Notes under the pieces: generated by a model
The model's database searches: none
Seen by the model: only the letters and a program-made list of their open reading frames with translations
Told to the model about the DNA's origin: nothing
Shown here: positions 18,978 through 29,667 of the stretch, piece by piece
Layout: each line of letters begins with the position of its first letter
How positions within the stretch are numbered: position 1 is the stretch's first letter
Source of the DNA: Pinus tabuliformis
Taxonomy: Eukaryota > Streptophyta > Pinopsida > Pinales > Pinaceae
Reading direction: 5' to 3'
Assembly: GCA_031772625.1 (NCBI GenBank)
Contig: CM062820.1
Span: 318,888,545 to 318,952,544, forward strand
DNA: 64,000 bases
Position numbers and translations under genes: made by a program

Positions 18978-20683
18978 GATTGCGGATTACTCGATCAACC
19001 AAAATACAAAAGGGGAAAGTGTGTTTCCGAATTAAATGAATTTTTAGACGCTTTAGACACAACTTGCTTTTTCAATTTTAAAGAGTCGAGAAAAAGCAAA
19101 AGATGACTCTAGTCTCCTTCGATTTTTAATGAGCCTGAAGTGACAAGTGCTCAGATGGACCTTTTCCGTTAAGGAGTCTGAAAAGGAACGAAAGGGACTG
19201 CTCTGGAGTTCTAGGTAGAGGGTGTGCCAAACTTTTCGCAAAACCGCAGAATACTTTTTAGGGTACGGGCGGTCAATCTTCCCGAATGCTGTGTTCAGTG
19301 CATTGCGATCAGTAGGGCGGCCGACACGGCTTCCTATGGATAAAGGTTTTATGCCTATAGGGGTCTCCCAATATATACTCGACGGTACGTGGGAGCACAA
19401 TCCGTACTGGCACTTATCGTCTCTCAGGAGGAATCACCCAACCATCAGTGAGGCGACCAGTGACCAGGTTTTACGACGCCGGAACACGTCTCTAGCCTAG
19501 ACCTCTATGTTGTGCGTTAAGTTACAAAGCGTTGTTAAGTTCATTCAATTTATTTTAGGTTGATCTTTCTTAGAAGTTTGCCTTTTTGGATCACCACGAG
19601 ATGTATGATACAACTCCTAAATGCAGTCTAAAGATGATAAGCAAGCTTTTATATCTTTTCAACAATGAAAATCCTAGCTACAAGGGGAAAAGAAAGACAC
19701 AATCTTTTCTCAAAGAGCATAGAGCACATTGTAAATGCACTTTTCCTAAATCAACATACAAACTGTCAAAATGCAAATGCACATATGCATGTATTTGTTT
19801 TCACTTTCTTAATATTGATGCCTAAAAAGAAAGTTGTTGTACAAATTTGAATTCGATTTCAAGTGAAAAACACAAACAAGCTTCTTTTTGAAATCAAAAA
19901 GACGATTACGACACTTATGATTTTGAAGTAAACACTTGTTTCGACACTAGAAATGCATAAATTCAAACCAAAAGACAAAAGTAAAAGCGTAATCAACTGT
20001 GAACAGCAAACAAACTCACTCCTAAGATCAAAACGACACTTACGACAGGTCTAGATCTAAGGGCGACAGTATGACTAGTTTACTTTTGTAATGGGAAACT
20101 GCAAATGATGTAACAAATACACAAAGAACAAATACAGTTTCTTTATACAACTGAGGTGGAATTGAGGCAAAGAAAAGGGGTTTCAGATAGGTACACACAC
20201 TGATAACAGGCTGCAAAAACATAGATAAAACTGAGCAAAAGGAAGCAGGGAACCACAGCTGCACAAGGCAAAGGCTGATCAGCGCACCCCCAGCACAGAG
20301 AAACTGAACTTCAGCGCAGGTAGCCTTCACGGGACCTGCGTTGAAATGCAGAACCTCTTCACAGAGTCTGCGCTGAAGCAGAAACGAGAATTGTTTCTGG
20401 GTTCTGGGTCACGGTTTGCAGTTTAATCTACGGTTTTTGGCCGGATAAAAGCTATCAATTAGGTACAATTAGAGGGATGATTTAAAGGAGGACTAAGATC
20501 TATCACAAAGGGCTGTTAGAGCACTTGTGGATCAGCTGTTTAGATCATAAACAGGCCCAGCGAATGGACTAGAGTAGCAGATCTCTACTTTGCATTTGAA
20601 AATGGCAAATGCAGTTCGATTCGGCACTCCTGAGTTTATGAGAAGAACAACAATAGAAACACAAATAAACTAACAAGATACGA
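18978..20683 (-). other. Tat element 1 leader between PBS and gag
   Basis: Long 5' leader without a convincing gene. The part 19220-19510 aligns in inverse orientation with 42730-43090 of Tat element 2 (shared AGAGGTYTAGGCTRGAGA and TCGAGTATAT blocks), so it has been retained for function, perhaps packaging or splicing. Two hairpins of the AACGAGTC class lie at 19066-19099 and 19160-19186. A TGCGTTGAA-type hairpin lies at 20310-20345. The remainder (19510-20280) is AT-rich and I recognise nothing in it. Confidence 0.5.
20310..20345. repeat. Hairpin with TGCGTTGAA core in the leader
   Basis: TTCAGCGCAGGT and ACCTGCGTTGAA pair over 12 nt with one G-T type mismatch around a 12-nt loop; related cores are seen in the LTR palindrome and in the antisense intron hairpin. 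Confidence 0.5.
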
Positions 20684-20701
20684 TCCCCAGCGGAGTCGCC
20701 A
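20684..20701 (-). other. Tat element 1 primer-binding site
   Basis: On the minus strand TGGCGACTCCGCTGGGGA begins a few bases after the 5' LTR. A TGGCGACTC... site is what I remember for tRNA-Arg-primed Ogre/Tat elements; the tRNA identity should be checked against a tRNA set. Element 2 keeps a decayed version at 41851-41868. Confidence 0.7.
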
Positions 20702-20704
20702 ATT

Positions 20705-21749
20705 TTTTGTTGGGAAAAGTATCCAATTCGGAATGCCCCTATCCCACTCTAAGGTGTGATAGTGCCTTAGCAACAAACAAGGAAAACTATCTGAGTATTC
20801 TTCTTTATGAAATGTAAATGGAGAAGAAGGATGTAACTAACCTGTGTCTTTCGCTAGCTTGTCGATCCAATCACTCTCCTCTTTTGTTCGCTTCCCGCTG
20901 CCTGCTCCTTCACTGGCCCAGCTTCACCAAGTTCCTGCAAGATCACAAGAGAGGAAAACTACACAAAAGATATAGATTTACATTCATAACTAGTTTAGGA
21001 TCAGATTAAACTAAATATGCAAATATAACAAAACATCATTGATATACAAGCATATAGGAGAAACTCAAATAGTTTTATTGATATGATAAGAAAGTCCAAG
21101 AGGAGATACAACCAAGTGAATCCCGATCCAGCATCTACCTCCCAGCAAAGGAATCCCTTCCTCTCCTCCAACAAAGCATAAATCACCCAATGTACTAATC
21201 TCAATCTCAAACCAACAGCAATTCTCTGCAAAGTACAAAATTCGAGCCTCCTGAATCTCTGGGTGAGAGATCCATATATAGATGTAAGCAGAGAGGATGA
21301 GTCAGCTTATGTTTTGACTTGTGGCTTCTCTCTGTCAGTTCTTGCTTCCACTTGGAGGTTGAGAGCCTCTTACTCATCACTAGTCGAATTCATTGAGGCA
21401 AGTGTCATTGAGGAAGATTCTGGAAGCTTCCAGTGTCTGTACACCTCGCGGAATGATACTGCCATTTGGCATTCCTCGCTCAGTGCACCCTGGTAGTGCA
21501 TTTAGGTGCGTTGCAACACACCTAGCTAGTGTACTGGGGTGCATTGCAACGCAGGCAGCTAGAAGAGCTTTTGAATTGATCCTGAATTGACTGTTTCTGA
21601 GTGGTTTTTGGTGGAGAACTTCTGGGAGAAGCTGTCATTGGTTGACCTTGTTCCTTTAGGGGCAGGAACAACTCTTTTAGGGACTTTGGATCCCTTGGAT
21701 TATGGAAATTTCATGCTCAATGCTGTAAGGCACAAGAATTTCTATAACA
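20705..21749 (-). repeat. Tat element 1 5' LTR
   Basis: 1045 bp, the promoter LTR in element orientation. About 11 differences from the 3' LTR, mostly transitions. The innermost bases beside the PBS read TTTTG on the plus strand where the other LTR has TGTTG, so the terminal CA of the element sense strand is altered in this LTR. Confidence 0.92.
21273..21281 (-). promoter_or_regulatory. Candidate TATA box of the 5' LTR
   Basis: On the minus strand CTATATATG stands about 475 bp into the LTR. It is the best TATA-like motif in the LTR and would place the RNA start near 21245. It is identical in the other LTR. Confidence 0.4.
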
Positions 21750-21754
21750 GGTTT

Positions 21755-24014
21755 GCATAGGACTAGCTGGAAATACTTGTGGGGGTCTTTGTGAAGATTG
21801 CTCCTATATTTTGTCTCAGGTTTCATTTATGTACAATGAAAAATAGATCGAAATTCAAGGTGAAGAAACTAGCGTTGAAAAGAAAAAAAATGAAAGTGAA
21901 ACAAGAGCTTTGTGAAGAATGGAAAACTAAATACAAGTGGTTGAGAGAGACAATACATGAAGGAAAAGTAGTTATGAAATGCATATATTGTGAGGCACAT
22001 AAGGCAGGTTTACCATGGGGGATTGACATTGCTTTCTTTACCATGCAAAATGATTCGTGAGTTGTTCATACAAATTCAAGTATCCATAAACTTTTGTGAG
22101 CTAAATAGATACATGGAAATGAAAAGAAAGAAAAATATATTCCAGAACAAAAAGCATGCATTGATGACAAAAACAAGAAAAGTGTAATTACAACTATGAA
22201 ACCAGTTTATTGGGTTGTGCAAGAGGACTTACCTCTCTCCAAATATGAATCCCTTTGATCACTTTCAACATCTTTACATACCATCAACATGATAGAGAAT
22301 AAAGATTGCACATTATACACAAATCACATGGCTATAAAAGAATTCCTTTTTGGTATATCTGAGTATCTTAAAGAGATACAAACAACAAGAATGTTGGATA
22401 GTCCTTTTTATTCATTGATTCTAGTTAAAAGTACAAATCATAGTTTAGAGAAAAATATCATGGCTTATGCCACATCTCTAGGCTCACAAGGTTTGGGGCC
22501 TCCAATTTCACTATTTAAAACTCATAAAAAAAATTATGTAAGAGGGAAAACAACATATGATGCAATTAATGACTTAAAAGAAGCAAAGGGCATATCAAAT
22601 AAAAGATTGGTAGTGGTTTTCATAGATGGTGCATCAATGATCATTGGAAATGAAAATGGATTTCTTACCTTTTTTCAAAATGATGTACATAAACTTCTAC
22701 GCATTTATTGTATTGTTCATCGTGAAGCTTTAGCTGAATCATATGATTCCAAAAGAATACCTCAATTATTATTTGTTGAGAAATTGGAAAATAAGGTATT
22801 TACTTGGGTGCAAAATTCTAATGAACATATTTCTCTACAAGAACTTATGCAACTTGAAACTCTTCAAGCTCTTTGAATACATGGAGTTAGATGGCTTTCA
22901 AGAGGACAAGTCATTGAGAGACATATGTATTGATGCTTCCTATATTGACTTTGTGAGAAAATGAAAGGAAGGACACATTGTATCATAAGGCAAGGATCCA
23001 TTCTATTCAATTTTGTTTGGATATGCTTGCAGATGTAATGTGTGAACTAAACAAGTTTAATAATAAACTACAAGAAGAGTATGTTGATGTTACCTGTTTA
23101 GGAGAAACTATAGATGTTACTATATACACTTTGAAAAGATTGTTCGTATTGGCCCGCCAACAAATCCCCTACATTTTGACTCAAAATGAAGCGGGCTTTG
23201 TTGAATTTTTTTGAAAAGGTTCTCCTTTATCGCACTTGATTGATCGATGAATTGTCCTTTCCTTTTTGGTTATCTTTTGCACTTTTTCTTCTTTCAAGGT
23301 TTGATCATGTCTTGACACAACTTAAATCTTAATCCTTGGATGTATTCTCTTGATTTTTTAAAGGAGTACTTTTGAATTCATCTCTTTCCATTACCCATTG
23401 GCCTACCACTTCTCCAAAATACTTACAACAATATGAAAATTACAAGATTCTCAAGTGTTTTAGTCATCACATGTGATAATGTGGTTACTTTATTGATTAG
23501 TCATTAAAACTCTTTGACTTCCATGTTAGTTTCAAATTTAGCCATGTCTAAATGATTTATTGTAAATAAACATGATGTAAATTAAACCCATATATATTTT
23601 GTATAAACTTTATTATTTATTGTGAATAATAAATTAAAAAAAAAACTTAAATTATAAGTAAGCTTATTAATCAATAAACATTATTATGCAATCCATATAT
23701 AAACAATTTAATAATTTCACAAACCTATGTTAGAGACACTTGTACATAATATATATCTTGTAAATTCCATGACTTATATCTCATAACTATTAGGGATCAA
23801 CCTGGCTTAATTATAATGACTACACTATATGTTATGGCCAAAATCATCATTTGGAAAAATAAATAATAAGAGGTTATAACATTGGTGAAGTTGCCTCCAC
23901 GTAGCATTTTGAGCTAATTATTCATCCACTCATAACTACGTAAGAGAAACGTGGGGTCATCGCATTTATAATGAACAGTTGAAATGAGAAAGAAAATTTA
24001 TATTTTATATTTTG
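21755..24014 (+). mobile_element. hAT-like element copy B, middle part
   Basis: Continues copy B after the Tat insertion. 21755-22380 and 23735-24014 align with copy A (for example AAATAATAAGAGGTTATAAC and TATTTTATATTTTG), and the 1.35 kb between is the transposase segment missing from copy A. The match ends at TTTATATTTTATATTTTG (24014). The expected tail reappears near 36913, indicating a second large insertion in this copy. Confidence 0.65.
21830..23217 (+). pseudogene. hAT-superfamily transposase, degenerate and truncated
   Basis: Several frames together resemble the ZNF862/KIAA1586-type hAT transposases. An N-terminal CIYCEAHKAG segment looks like part of a BED zinc finger. The catalytic region has VVVFIDGASMIIGNENGF (Asp) and CIVHREALAES. 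After an in-frame TGA at about 22873-22875 the frame continues IHGVRWLSRGQVIERHMY, a signature of this family, then stops again; a later piece holds LADVMCELNKFNNKLQEEYV and VTIYTLKRL. The C-terminal dimerisation region is not recognisable. It would have catalysed cut-and-paste transposition of the hAT element. Multiple stops make it non-functional. Confidence 0.75.
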
Positions 24015-25084
24015 TGAAAACTAGGGGAGGGATGCCATTACCTGTGCACTCTCCCCTCCACCTCAGATACCGGCATGTGGCTCCCACAGCAGCTCGTACG
24101 ACACCTGTCTGATGTGTTGCGCCATGTGATGTGGTGGGTGTCAAGATTTATAACCCTAATTTTAACCCTTTCTGCCTCCTGCTTGCACTTGTTTGTTGTG
24201 ATGTCTGCTCTGTTCTATGTATTTCTGTTCGGGTCCGGTGTTTGGGTAAAGCACTCTGCCAACAGCGGCGCGTGACCAGTCCATTTCTTGTGCGTCTTGT
24301 CTGCGATTGTTGGCTTGCTAGCCCCGCTTAACTGCTTACATGTGCTCGTTATCTGTACAGGGTTTTTGTTGTTCTTGTTTCATTCCACCTACCAGTCTTG
24401 TCTGTTCTGGACCGTCGAGGGTTTACACATACCTTGGTGGTTGTTTCATTCATGTGGCCTATTGTTTGGGAAGGAGCCAATACCAATTTCTAGCCAGTTC
24501 AAGGTCGAAGGTAAATTTACAGGTAATTTACATGTTTTTATGGTTTTTGTTTTGAATTGTCTTTGAATATTTATGCCATTGGCTAATTCCCTACTTTTTT
24601 CATGTTTTTGAAGTTGGTTGCAGGTCTGGCGAGCTATGGAGAAGGTCTGGTGAGCTCTGGAGAAGGTTTGGACATGGAAGATGCTTGGACATGGCTTCTA
24701 CATCTATCCAGTAGGAAAAATCCTAGCAGCCATTACCACTGTGTTTTTCAACACCTCACCTTCCTATTGGAAATTTTGTTATTTTTATTCATGGAGTTTC
24801 AGTCGCTTTGCATTCAGTTAGTCTCCCATTGCATTTCATAGGGTTTTGCAGGTTCTGCAGGTTTAGGGTTTTGAAGGTTTTTCTCGTTTAGGGTTTTGTT
24901 TAGGTGTTTTATTAACTTTAAGAGTTCTTCATAGTTTTTCTTAATTTTTTATTTCATTATGTTTTTGTGTGCATTGGCTTTCCCACTTCGTAAGTCCTCA
25001 TTCTCTACTCCAAATTTCATAAACTATTTTCTTATTGTAACTGTCATTCTGCTTTGCAATTGGTTCATTCTTAGAGGACATTTA
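24015..25084. other. Unassigned sequence at the left edge of a large insertion
   Basis: Begins TGTGAAAACTAGGGGAGG where hAT copy B is interrupted. Only a short internal repeat GGTCTGGYGAGCTMTGGAGAAGG (24625-24668) stands out. No gene family is recognised in the short frames of 24.1-24.9 kb. Confidence 0.35.
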
Positions 25085-25616
25085 TTTAAGAAAATAGTGG
25101 TCCATGCCATTGATGTATATGGAAGCATGGCATATGTATTTATCCTATATTAGCTTAAACAATAGGGTGTGTTAATTTATTCATTTCGAATAGAATTTGT
25201 TCGGATGCAACTTTATCATGTTTGGGTGAACTAGGTTTTGCACTGTCTCATATTCTGTTGGATATTTTTGTTGCTTATGGCTAATGTGAATGTACAAGTT
25301 TTGATGTTTATGCTATACATTGGATTTAACTGGTAGTGTGTTCCCAGATAGATTGATTTACAAGTTGTGTTGGTGGAAGATTGTTAATTGAGCTCTGGTA
25401 TGGTTACATCATTTATAGTTTTCTTTAGGCCATCATGTGTTGCCTAAGTCAGTTATAATTTAATTTGTATTTGGTATATTTTAATGAACCACAAAGTTAT
25501 ATGGAAGCATGGCCTGTGTATTTATCATATCTTAGCTTAAACAATAGTGTGTGTTAATTTATTCATTTCAGATGGAATTTGTTTGGATGCAACTTTATCA
25601 TGTTTGGATGAATTAG

Positions 25617-26724
25617 TGATGAAAGGAGATTTTGGGGTATACTAATTTCCCCTTTCTTTATAAATTTCGATCCTAAAGCCTGTGGTTTATGGCCCACAAA
25701 CCTATCAGAAGCACCTCATTTTGAGTCTTTAAGCCTTTAAACTGAGAGAACCCAACTTAATCAATTTTTCGTTAAAAATTGGGACCACACCACTTTAATG
25801 CAAAAGACAGGAAAAACAGAAACTTGACCCGAATTCTTAAGGCTGGACTTCAAATATTAGACACCCGCGTTCATAAATCGTAGGGTCCGCTCCTCGGTCC
25901 ATCGCCTTTCCACTGCACTATCCTTCGCATTCCCCGATCGCCGATAAACTGATCTCCGCCGTCCATTTCTTTCTCCGATCCAATGGTCAATATTCACTCT
26001 GAATATTCAAAACAGTCTGTTGATCCTCCACCATCGATCTACACTCAATGGATCCGACGACTGTCAGAGATTTCGGGTAGACAACAAGCACAAGGATTAA
26101 CTACCCGATAAAGTGGTTTCCTCTCTCCTCCTCGCTGCTACGTGTCACTTGATGAGTGGAATTGGGTGCTCACCCTTCAATACCACTTATGGTTTTGAGG
26201 CCGCCCGAAATACCACTTTCACTGTTTAAAACCCACTCTTCGCTAATTATCCTCCACACTCTTTCACCATGTGATGACCGTCGATTTCTTCCATCGGACA
26301 GTTCTGATGGTTCCTTTTGGTTCCTCTTTATTTTGATCTGGACCATTGATCTCTGAGATCCAACGGATCCTGTGCATCGTTTCTCCAACCTCCTCTTGGA
26401 CTTGATCTCCTTCTATTGATGGATTTCTGTGTTTTAACATGGATCTACCACATTCCATTTCACACATGACATTCATATAAATAGTTAATCGATATCTTTG
26501 GATCACCATCGATCCTTTAGCGATCGATGGTCGATCAAAACCTGCAACACTAAACATTTAAACTATCTATACAATAACACACAAGAACACATAATATCAA
26601 CACAAAGCACACTTTTATATTAACACGATATGATTACAGATCTAAGGAATTTCAACCTTAGAATGAGTTCTCCTCTCGACTACATTTTGAACACTCTATT
26701 TACAAATCGTTATCTATTTCTCTC

Positions 26725-26755
<31 letters not shown>

Positions 26756-27019
26756 TCCCTCTCATTGAACACACAGGTTCATCATATATATATATATATA
26801 TGAAATATTGGATCAAATCACTGAAAGGATCTGATCAGATCACGAAATCCCTAAAGCTCACTATATGCATACATATGGTAGATTACATTTAATTAAGTCC
26901 ATCAAACTAGCTCTATTAAAGCAGAATTTATCCCCTGTGTAGCTCCGATGGTCCACATCTCCTCCTTCTCTGCTTTGGATTCCTCCTTTAATTATGAGTG
27001 CTCAGATGCTCCTGCATCA
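25617..27019. mobile_element. Solo LTR
   Basis: 1403 bp starting TGATGAAAGGAG and ending GCTCCTGCATCA, flanked by the 5-bp direct repeat ATTAG (25612-25616 and 27020-27024), inserted inside a unit of the 385-bp tandem repeat so that both edges are defined by the flanking unit. TG...CA ends, a 5-bp TSD and absence of an internal domain indicate a solo LTR left by recombination. A CT microsatellite (about 26722-26763) and an AT run lie inside. No second copy of this LTR is in the window. Confidence 0.75.
26722..26763. repeat. CT microsatellite
   Basis: TCTC repeats with a few interruptions (TCTATCTC, CTCCCTC), within the solo LTR. Confidence 0.85.
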
Positions 27020-27674
27020 ATTAGGCTTTGCACTAATCCATATTATGTTGGATATTTTTGCTGCTTATGCCTAATGCGAATGTATGAGTTTTGATTTTTA
27101 TGTTATACATTGGATTTAACTGGCAGTGTGTTCCCATATAGATTGATTTATTAGTTGTGTTGGTGGAAGTTTGTTAATTGAGTTCTGGTATGGTTACATC
27201 GTTTATAAATTTCTTTAGCCCATCATGTGTTGCCCGAGTCAGTTATAATTTAATTTGTATTTCGTATATTTTAATGAACCACAAAGTTATATGGAATCAT
27301 GGCCTGTGTATTTATACTATCTTAGCTTAAAAAATAGGGTGTGTTGATTTATTCATTTCATATGGAATTTGTTCGGATGCAACTTTATCATGTTTGGGTG
27401 AATTAGGTTTTGCACTGATTCATATTCTGTTGGATATTTTTGCTGCTTATGCCTAATATGAATGCATGAGTTTTGATGTTTATGTGATACATTAGATTTA
27501 ACTGGTGGTGTGTTCCTAGGTAGATTGATTTATAAGTTTTGTTGGTGGAAGATTGTTAATTAAGTTCTAGTATGGTTACATCATTTATAGTTTTCTTTAG
27601 GCCATCATGTGTTGCTTAAGTCAGTTATAATTTAATTTGTATTTGTTATATTTTAATGAACCACAAAATTATTA

Positions 27675-29667
27675 GCAACAATTGTAACAAGTAAAAACAT
27701 TTTCTTAAGGCATTTATATCTAATATTTAAATGTGGATATTTGAGCATGTTAAAGAGTAGCAATGAACTCAATTCCAAAACTTGAAATTAGACAGTTGGA
27801 AGTGTCAAGTATAGAAATTGAGATTTAGCAAAATAAACTGCCAATAAACTTATAATAGAGGAAACCATGTTTTGGAGGCATGCTCTTGAAAGTAAACTAA
27901 AAAGTTAGCCAGCCTTTTTCCTTCCACAAAATATAGGGTACCGTCGAAGGGATCAATATGATTGAAAGAAAAAGGTGGCTAAGTACACTGGAACTAAGCA
28001 CTAGTTGTCACAGAGACTGAAGTTGAGCCATAGCCCCATAGAATAGTTCAGAGCCACAATAACTAAATATGTAAATGATTTCTTTAGTGGTGCCAAAAGG
28101 AGTAGCAGGAGTAGCTATGGTGAAGTAGAATTTTTCCTCCAAGCTAAGGCAAAACCAACAGATCTAAAAAATAAAGCATTGTGAACTTTTTAATGAATTT
28201 GAACTTGCAAGCAACACACTCATCAAATTGATTATGCTTACACAATTGTGTTTATGCATATCAATCAGATTGTTGTTACATGGTGTGGTAGAGAACGTGC
28301 TTGCAGAAAACTACCTTTAGACATAGAAAACTTTGTCCATCCTAACCTTGCGGAGTTCATTATGGTGATCTCTGGCCATCTTAGATGCCATTAAATAGAT
28401 TGGTGTGGATCTGCTTTCTTTTTATGGTTAGAAATGTTGGGGTATGTAGGGTTTATGGTGCCAATTATTTCCAATGACAGTGTATGCATGGATGTATAGA
28501 GGGCCATTTTGGCCCCTCTTATGGACAGTATTATAGTGAAAACTTGTCCATTTTTGCTCATGTTCACTATTGGAGCCATTTCCTGTGGCCCTGTGTTTTT
28601 GTCTGCAGGGGATGAATGTTGACCATTTCCTACGTATTGCTATTTTAGTGGCTCTGAATCTTTGTTCTTTTACACTTTTGGTCTATGCTCTTAGTAACAA
28701 ATGACCAATTTAATTGAAAATTTGAGTTGAATTTTCATCAAGGAGGTAGTCCATTCAGGCTTTTACACTTGTTGTGTTTTGTTAGGTCTATTAGTTTTAA
28801 TTTTTTCTAGTAGATTTGGGTTTTTAGATGCTATGTATATTTTCTGTGGTAATTTTGCAATCAAATATTTTGATTTCTTTTATTGGTACTTCTGGTATTG
28901 GTTAAATTTTTCAGTGATTTTACTATATTGTAAATAATGAAGTTGATTGACTTGTTTCATATTTTTTATCAACAAAAATCAGAGTTTTTTGTGTGTGTAC
29001 TGTTTGGAAAGATGCAAGATTTTTCCAAAGGAAAAAACTGTAATTTTCATTCATTTGTAATGGTTCAAAGTTTCTATAGACGCATTTCTGTTGTGTTTTC
29101 TTGATGTTTATGATTATCAGTTCAGTGATATTTTTGCATAGCTTCCATAGAGGATTTTTATACAATGTTCACCCAAAATAGACAAGGAGTGAATAGACTC
29201 CTTTCATAATGTTGTGTGCAACCAGACAGCATATGGAGAGTTCAAAATGTATAGTATAAAATGAAAGGGATGCAAGTATTCAATTATATTCCTTCTCGTG
29301 CAAGGAAATCCCTGAAATGTTTTATGTTTTAATTATAGGTATTATATGCATTATCTGATGTTTCATCATGAAGTATTGCTACAATCTCATGAAATGTAAA
29401 CTAAAAATGTTGTCATTGTTTCACTTGTGTAAACCATTTGGTGTGTAGCTGCATAACAGAAATCCCATTTGCATTCTCAGGTAAGATTTCTACATTATAA
29501 TAGACTATAGATGTTCCTTCTAAAATGGATTTTGGTTATAATTCCGCACATAGTATGAAATAAAACAACCTAGGTTGTAAGAGAAAATGTTTATGTGACA
29601 AGAAAAAGATACAATCCATCCAAAATCCACATCATAATGTGGTTACAACCAAAAACATATGGCACCC
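27675..29667. other. Unassigned AT-rich sequence
   Basis: No gene, repeat partner or terminal repeat recognised. It may include the 3' flank of the pogo-like element that follows on the minus strand, but its end could not be located. Confidence 0.35.

Larger units (their letters stand above)
6740..21749 (-). mobile_element. Tat element 1: 15-kb Ty3/gypsy LTR retrotransposon
   Basis: Complete element on the minus strand. Both LTRs are 1045 bp (6740-7784 and 20705-21749), open TG and close CA on the plus strand apart from a base change at the inner LTR edge, and differ at about 11 positions by eye (about 1%). The TSD is GGTTT (6735-6739 and 21750-21754); removing the element restores continuity with hAT copy A. 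Order in element sense: 5' LTR, PBS, long leader, gag-protease-RT-RNase H-integrase, separate second RNase H, antisense gene, hairpin array, conserved block, PPT, 3' LTR. A second RNase H together with an antisense extra gene is known in the Tat/Ogre group. It is not autonomous now: four stops and one frameshift break gag-pol. Confidence 0.92.
25085..27674 (+). repeat. Tandem repeat of about 385 bp, split by a solo LTR
   Basis: Units (partial 25085-25231, full 25232-25616, full 27020-27403, partial 27404-27674) share TTTTGCACT...ATATT, TGTTGGTGGAAG, CATCATGTGTTGCC and ATGCAACTTTATCATGTTTG. Identity between units is high by eye. The second and third units are separated by the solo LTR at 25617-27019. 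No coding function is seen. Confidence 0.7.
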
